Shown here: one piece after another, positions 9,118 through 11,579 of the stretch
Layout: every line of letters starts with the position of its first letter
How positions within the stretch are numbered: position 1 is the first letter of the stretch
Source: Lachnospiraceae bacterium UBA6452
GTDB taxonomy: Bacteria > Bacillota > Clostridia > Lachnospirales > Lachnospiraceae
Assembly (NCBI GenBank): GCA_002441865.1
Contig: DJNY01000003.1
Span: 3,369-14,947 of the forward strand
Reading direction: 5' to 3'
Length of the DNA stretch: 11,579 nucleotides
Notes under the pieces: model-generated
The model's input: the letters and a program-made list of their open reading frames with translations, nothing else
What the model was told of the DNA's origin: nothing
Database searches by the model: none
Made by a program: the position numbers and the translations under genes

Positions 9118-9157
9118 CCACCGAGCATGCAAAATCGGTTTCACCGATGCTCGGTGG
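9118..9157 (+). other. Apical 11-bp hairpin in copy 1
   Basis: CCACCGAGCAT (9118-9128) pairs perfectly with ATGCTCGGTGG (9147-9157). Inside, CGGT (9136-9139) can pair with ACCG (9143-9146) around a 3-base loop. This hairpin has no equivalent in copy 2, whose apical stem is only about 5 bp. Confidence 0.7.
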
Positions 9158-9162
9158 CTACA

Positions 9163-9189
9163 TAATGGATTTGACAAGCAAATCCATTA
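9163..9189 (+). other. Second apical 11-bp hairpin in copy 1
   Basis: TAATGGATTTG (9163-9173) pairs perfectly with CAAATCCATTA (9179-9189) around an ACAAG loop. It is also absent from copy 2. It follows the preceding hairpin after only 5 bases. Confidence 0.7.
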
Positions 9190-9355
9190 CATTTCATTAA
9201 TACTCCGTGATCGCTCGCTCCGGTAAAGGGAACGATAAATCTCGGTCGGCTACACTATCGATTGCTTTTATATAAGGCTTCCTGCTTTATTGTTCTATAA
9301 ATATTGCCAGTCATTTATATTTTTTACTTTTTTTACATAGTTAAATGTATACAGA

Positions 9356-9527
9356 AAATGGGTATTTCCTATAATGAGCAATCGATAGCGTAGACGACCG
9401 AGATTTGCAAAGCATTTGCCGTGCGTAGAGATCACCACGCTTTTTGGTGGCTGGAGCACGTGCAATATATGCTTTGACAAATCGCAGGGTAGTCAAGCGT
9501 GATTGCGGTTATAGGAAATACCCATTT
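9356..9527 (-). repeat. Large structured element, copy 2, inverted and shorter
   Basis: The ends, 9356-9374 and 9509-9527, form a perfect 19-bp inverted repeat whose sequence is unrelated to that of copy 1. Inside are GCAATC (9378-9383) with GATTGC (9501-9506), then the two shared boxes at 9479-9507 and 9377-9406. The second helix is GATTTG (9402-9407) with CAAATC (9478-9483), then AAAGCAT (9409-9415) with ATGCTTT (9469-9475), replacing copy 1's different pairs. CGTGC (9420-9424) pairs with GCACG (9456-9460), and CACCA (9433-9437) with TGGTG (9445-9449). Read on the - strand it has the same order of boxes as copy 1 and lies in the sense direction of the 90-residue gene. The stretch between the two copies (9286-9355) is AT-rich with two T runs, and nothing else was recognised in it. 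Confidence 0.8.
9356..9527 (-). terminator. Probable terminator of the 90-residue gene with copy 2 in its loop
   Basis: Read on the - strand, the stem begins 27 bases after the stop codon at 9555. AAATGGGTATTTCC pairs with its complement across the element and is followed by TTTTCTG, a short U-rich stretch. As with serA, joining the arms directly would give an ordinary terminator hairpin, here with a TATA loop. The U-tract is weaker than at the serA site. Confidence 0.4.
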
Positions 9528-9554
9528 GTGATATATGATATCATGTTTTAAACC

Positions 9555-9827
9555 CTACATTTTGAGCAACGAGCCAAGATCTACGGTGTCCGCCTGCTCC
9601 TTGGCAGCTTTCTCTGCAGCAGCCTGCGAGGAAAGATCCATATAACGGACGAGCACGTCGGAAATTTCACATCCGTCTTCTTTGGCGATCTTCATAAATA
9701 TCGGTTTCAATTTATCAATCTGCTGCGAAGTAGTGGCAGTCGCACGCTGATTCGGATCACTGTTGATCGATTTTTTATTGATATAAGCAGTGATACGATC
9801 TAAAAATGCCTGATCTTCTTTTGTCAT
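9555..9827 (-). CDS. Hypothetical 90-residue protein
   Basis: I do not recognise this protein. It begins MTKEDQAFLDRITAYINKK and ends DTVDLGSLLKM. It looks soluble and mainly helical: there is no membrane segment or signal peptide, and it is rich in Lys, Asp, Glu, Gln and Ala, with an alanine-rich helix near residues 67-78 (SSQAAAEKAAKE). There is a single cysteine (GCEISD). The start at 9827 is well supported: on the - strand AAAGGA lies 9 bases upstream, and a good promoter at 9856-9884 would start transcription near 9849. An earlier in-frame ATG at 9884 falls inside that promoter and is rejected. It is divergent from the DUF1015 gene and convergent with serA. That it is a real gene is likely; its role is unknown. 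Confidence 0.8.
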   Translation of the reverse strand: MTKEDQAFLDRITAYINKKSINSDPNQRATATTSQQIDKLKPIFMKIAKEDGCEISDVLVRYMDLSSQAAAEKAAKEQADTVDLGSLLKM

Positions 9828-9855
9828 AACAAACCATCCTTTCTTTGTGAAACAC

Positions 9856-9884
9856 ATCTTATCATTTTTCACATGCACTGTCAA
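9856..9884 (-). promoter_or_regulatory. Sigma-A promoter of the 90-residue gene
   Basis: On the - strand, a perfect TTGACA (9884-9879) is followed after 17 bases by TAAGAT (9861-9856), with a TG one base before it that makes an extended -10. Transcription would start about 22 bases before the ATG. This is the best-matching promoter in the window. Confidence 0.8.
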
Positions 9885-9889
9885 AAAAG

Positions 9890-9918
9890 TTTACTTACCA
9901 TACCAAATTTGCTATACT
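9890..9918 (+). promoter_or_regulatory. Sigma-A promoter of the DUF1015 gene
   Basis: TTTACT (9890-9895) and TATACT (9913-9918) are 17 bases apart, and TGC before the -10 gives an extended -10 element. The -35 lies only 5 bases from the -35 of the divergent promoter, so the two are back to back. The leader would be about 35 bases. Confidence 0.65.
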
Positions 9919-9960
9919 ATACATGTTATATAAATTTATTACTTACAGGAGAACATGCAC

Positions 9961-11199
9961 ATGGCAGACATCAAACCATTTTGCAGTATCAGACCGGGAA
10001 AGGGATTGGAAGCGAAGGTAGCAGCACTTCCGTATGACGTCTATAACAGACAGGAAGCCAAAGAAGCTGTGAAAGGCAATCCACTTTCCTTTTTAAATAT
10101 TGACAGAGCTGAAACGGGGCTTGCAGACGAGGTGGATACCTATGATCCACAGGTATACGAGCGGGCGCAGCAGCTTTTAAACAGCCAGATCGCAGACGGA
10201 ACTTATATCCGGGATGAAGAGCCGTGTTATTACTTATATGAGCTGACAATGCAGGGAAGAAGCCAGACAGGTATCGTAGCCTGTGCAAGTGTGGATGATT
10301 ATCTGTCAGGCGTGATCATGAAGCATGAAAATACACGTGCGGAAAAAGAAGCGGACAGGATCCGTCATGTGGATATGCTTTCTGCCCAGACGGGGCCGAT
10401 TTTCCTGGCATACCGGACGGATACGGCGCTGGAGCGGATCAAGCAAGCAGAAAAACAGAACACGCCTTATGCGGATTTTACTTCTGAAGACGGAGTCAGA
10501 CACCGGATGTGGCAGATCACGGACACTGACCGGATCAGTCAAATTCGGAAATGCTTTGCAGATATGGATAAAATCTACATTGCGGATGGGCATCATCGCT
10601 GTGCTTCCGCAGTGAAAGTATCTTTGAAACGCCGCGCGGAAAATCCGGGATATACGGGAAAAGAAGAGTTTAACTATTTCCTTTCCGTTTTATTTGCGGA
10701 TTCAGAGCTGCATATCATGGATTATAACAGAGTGGTAAAGGATCTGAACGGGCTTTCGCCGGAAGCATTTCTGGAGAAGGTCAGAGAGAAATTTACAGTA
10801 CAGCTGAATGGTGATGGATCGAAAGCAGTACATTGTGACCGGAAGGGCATGTTTGGCATGTATCTGGAAGATCGCTGGTATGTCCTTAAGCAGATCGGGC
10901 AGAGAAGTCAAGATCCTGTGGAGGCTCTGGATGTTTCTGTATTACAGAATGAGCTTCTGGCACCGATTTTAAATATCCAGGATCCGAAAACCGATAACCG
11001 CATCGATTTTGTGGGAGGCATACGCGGGCTGGCAGAGCTGGAGCGGCGCTGCCATACAGACTGCAGGGTGGCTTTCTGCCTGTATCCGACTTCCATGGAG
11101 GAACTGTTTGCCGTGGCAGATGCAGACCGTCTGATGCCGCCAAAATCCACATGGTTTGAACCGAAGCTGCGGAGCGGATTGTTTATACATAAAATATAA
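9961..11199 (+). CDS. DUF1015-family protein, possibly linked to serine metabolism
   Basis: This 412-residue protein has the features I associate with DUF1015: IKPFCSIRPG at the N-terminus, VAALPYDVYN near residue 21, KHENTRAEKEADR near 121, and IYIADGHHRCASA with D209-G-H-H-R213. The C-terminal half contains NRIDFVGG. No signal peptide or membrane segment is seen, so it is cytoplasmic. The biochemical function of the family is not established to my knowledge. The DGHHR motif resembles that of ParB/sulfiredoxin-fold proteins, which include the free-serine kinase SerK, and the gene lies near serC-serA; a role with serine or phosphoserine is inference only. Start 9961 was chosen over the ATG at 9955 because AGGAG (9947-9951) is 9 bases from the former and only 3 from the latter. 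It has its own promoter, so it is not in the serC-serA unit. Confidence 0.85.
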   Translation: MADIKPFCSIRPGKGLEAKVAALPYDVYNRQEAKEAVKGNPLSFLNIDRAETGLADEVDTYDPQVYERAQQLLNSQIADGTYIRDEEPCYYLYELTMQGRSQTGIVACASVDDYLSGVIMKHENTRAEKEADRIRHVDMLSAQTGPIFLAYRTDTALERIKQAEKQNTPYADFTSEDGVRHRMWQITDTDRISQIRKCFADMDKIYIADGHHRCASAVKVSLKRRAENPGYTGKEEFNYFLSVLFADSELHIMDYNRVVKDLNGLSPEAFLEKVREKFTVQLNGDGSKAVHCDRKGMFGMYLEDRWYVLKQIGQRSQDPVEALDVSVLQNELLAPILNIQDPKTDNRIDFVGGIRGLAELERRCHTDCRVAFCLYPTSMEELFAVADADRLMPPKSTWFEPKLRSGLFIHKI

Positions 11200-11257
11200 T
11201 AGTTTCAAATTGATAAATAGCAGAGGCATTTGATGCAATGAAATGGGAGGACATTAC

Positions 11258-11579
11258 ATGACAAAGAAATTATATAAACTGATGAACTGGGCAGATGTGG
11301 AAGGCATCGTGTATGCGGAGGAAGATGATCCGCACAGATTACTTGGTCCTCATGTCAGAGGCATGAATACATTGATCCAGTTTTTTTATCCGGGTGCAGT
11401 CAGCGCTGTGATCGTGATCGGTAAAAACAGATATGCCATGGAGCTTGCGGATGAAGAGGGGTATTTCGCCGCACTTGTTCCAAAGGCAGAGAAAACAGAT
11501 TGTTATACCGTAGAAGTCCGTATGCAGGACGGTCAGATCAGGGAAGTATGTGATCCTTATTGTTTTGAACCTGTGATCA
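11258..11579 (+). CDS. glgB: 1,4-alpha-glucan branching enzyme, N-terminal part
   Basis: The frame begins at an ATG 7 bases after GGGAGG (11245-11250) and stays open to the end of the window (107 complete codons), so the catalytic barrel is not visible. The segment DDPHRLLGPHVRG (about residues 23-35), followed by a beta-rich stretch and ending DPYCFEPVI, matches the N-terminal carbohydrate-binding (CBM48-like) domains of GlgB, which moves chain segments to make alpha-1,6 branches in glycogen. It lies 58 bases after the DUF1015 gene with no clear promoter or terminator between them, so it could be co-transcribed. The main alternative is another GH13 enzyme with the same N-terminal domain, such as GlgX or a pullulanase. 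Confidence 0.75.
   Translation, partial: MTKKLYKLMNWADVEGIVYAEEDDPHRLLGPHVRGMNTLIQFFYPGAVSAVIVIGKNRYAMELADEEGYFAALVPKAEKTDCYTVEVRMQDGQIREVCDPYCFEPVI

Larger units (their letters stand above)
9033..9285 (+). repeat. Large structured element, copy 1 (possible ncRNA or 3'-UTR element)
   Basis: The ends, 9033-9051 and 9267-9285, are a perfect 19-bp inverted repeat. After a 1x1 mismatch, GCAATC (9053-9058) pairs with GATTGC (9260-9265). Then come an unpaired 5' box (about 9059-9075) and 3' box (about 9242-9259) shared with copy 2. A second long helix follows: 9076-9091 with 9228-9241, then TTTACCGG (9094-9101) with CCGGTAAA (9220-9227). Beyond a second internal loop, TCACGG (9109-9114) can pair with CCGTGA (9205-9210). 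The apical part (9115-9204) adds two 11-bp hairpins. Boxes 9052-9080 and 9237-9266 match copy 2, on the other strand, at 26/29 and 28/30 positions although the helices differ in sequence. No convincing ORF lies in it. It lies in the sense orientation after serA. I do not recognise the family. Confidence 0.8.
9033..9294 (+). terminator. serA intrinsic terminator with the structured element in its loop
   Basis: Thirty bases after the serA stop, GCAGGAAGCC (9033-9042) pairs with GGCTTCCTGC (9276-9285), which is followed by a T-rich tract (9286-9294). Upstream is A-rich (AAAAATAATAC), so the reverse direction could also terminate. Without 9051-9267 the two arms would meet as a compact GC-rich terminator with a TTATATAA centre. 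The 19-bp stem may still end transcription in its present form; that is inference. Confidence 0.55.

Noticed and set aside
9051..9267. Ordinary MITE or IS remnant with terminal repeats and target duplication
   Set aside because: The outer arms and interiors of the two copies are unrelated in sequence, and the direct repeats at the edges would differ in length (TTATATAA versus TATA). These are also self-complementary, so they are not evidence of duplication. Insertion remains open as a hypothesis, but not as a classic MITE.
9295..9480. 61-codon open frame on the - strand across copy 2
   Set aside because: It overlaps the inverted repeat and conserved boxes, has no ribosome binding site and a low-complexity Lys/Val/Tyr/Ile-rich C-terminus. 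The structure explains the sequence better than a protein does.
9828..9884. Earlier ATG start at 9884 for the 90-residue gene
   Set aside because: This start codon overlaps the -35 hexamer of the gene's own promoter, so it would not be in the mRNA.
11200..11257. Terminator between the DUF1015 gene and glgB
   Set aside because: The only hairpin seen is 4 bp (GCAT/ATGC near 11226-11236) without a T-tract.
1..11579. CRISPR array, tRNA, rRNA, phage or integrase content
   Set aside because: No regularly spaced direct repeats, cloverleaf-like sequence, rRNA-like segment or recombinase gene was found on either strand.

Overview
The window looks like a chromosomal segment from an anaerobic gut-type Firmicute, most likely a Lachnospiraceae member. 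This rests on the protein flavour, the strong GGAGG-type ribosome binding sites, the sigma-A-like promoters and the gene set; no marker gene in the window fixes the genus. Nearly all of it is ordinary core metabolism on the + strand. The exception is a roughly 550-base intergenic stretch between two convergent genes.

Layout: (1) 1-582, the 3' end of a DUF815-type AAA+ ATPase gene. (2) 740-5223, a tight branched-chain amino acid cluster leuB-ilvD-ilvB. (3) 5229-6647, a membrane-anchored L,D-transpeptidase starting 5 bases after ilvB. (4) 6730-9003, serC-serA for serine synthesis, behind a good promoter that overlaps the stop of the transpeptidase gene and with a 7-bp hairpin just before the serC ribosome binding site. 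(5) 9004-9554, non-coding, holding two large structured elements in opposite orientation. (6) 9555-9827, a 90-residue protein of unknown function on the - strand. (7) 9961-11199, a DUF1015-family gene divergent from it, with back-to-back promoters between them. (8) 11258 to the end, the start of a glycogen branching enzyme gene (glgB).

The most unusual content is the pair of related elements at 9033-9285 (+) and 9356-9527 (-). Each is closed by a perfect 19-bp stem. The stem sequence is entirely different in the two copies, while the boxes just inside it match at 26 of 29 and 28 of 30 positions. Further in, the helices again differ in sequence but keep their pairing, and a second set of internal-loop boxes recurs. 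This conserved-loop, changing-helix pattern is what a structured RNA gives. In both copies the outer stem also looks like the intrinsic terminator of the gene upstream of it (serA on +, the 90-residue gene on -), and both copies lie in the sense direction of that gene. They could be a 3'-UTR RNA class whose closing stem is the terminator, or a non-autonomous element that enters terminator loops.

The genes fit together as amino acid biosynthesis: LeuB in the leucine branch, IlvD and IlvB in the common branched-chain pathway, and SerC and SerA converting 3-phosphoglycerate to phosphoserine. No ilvN, leuA, leuC, leuD or serB is present in the window.
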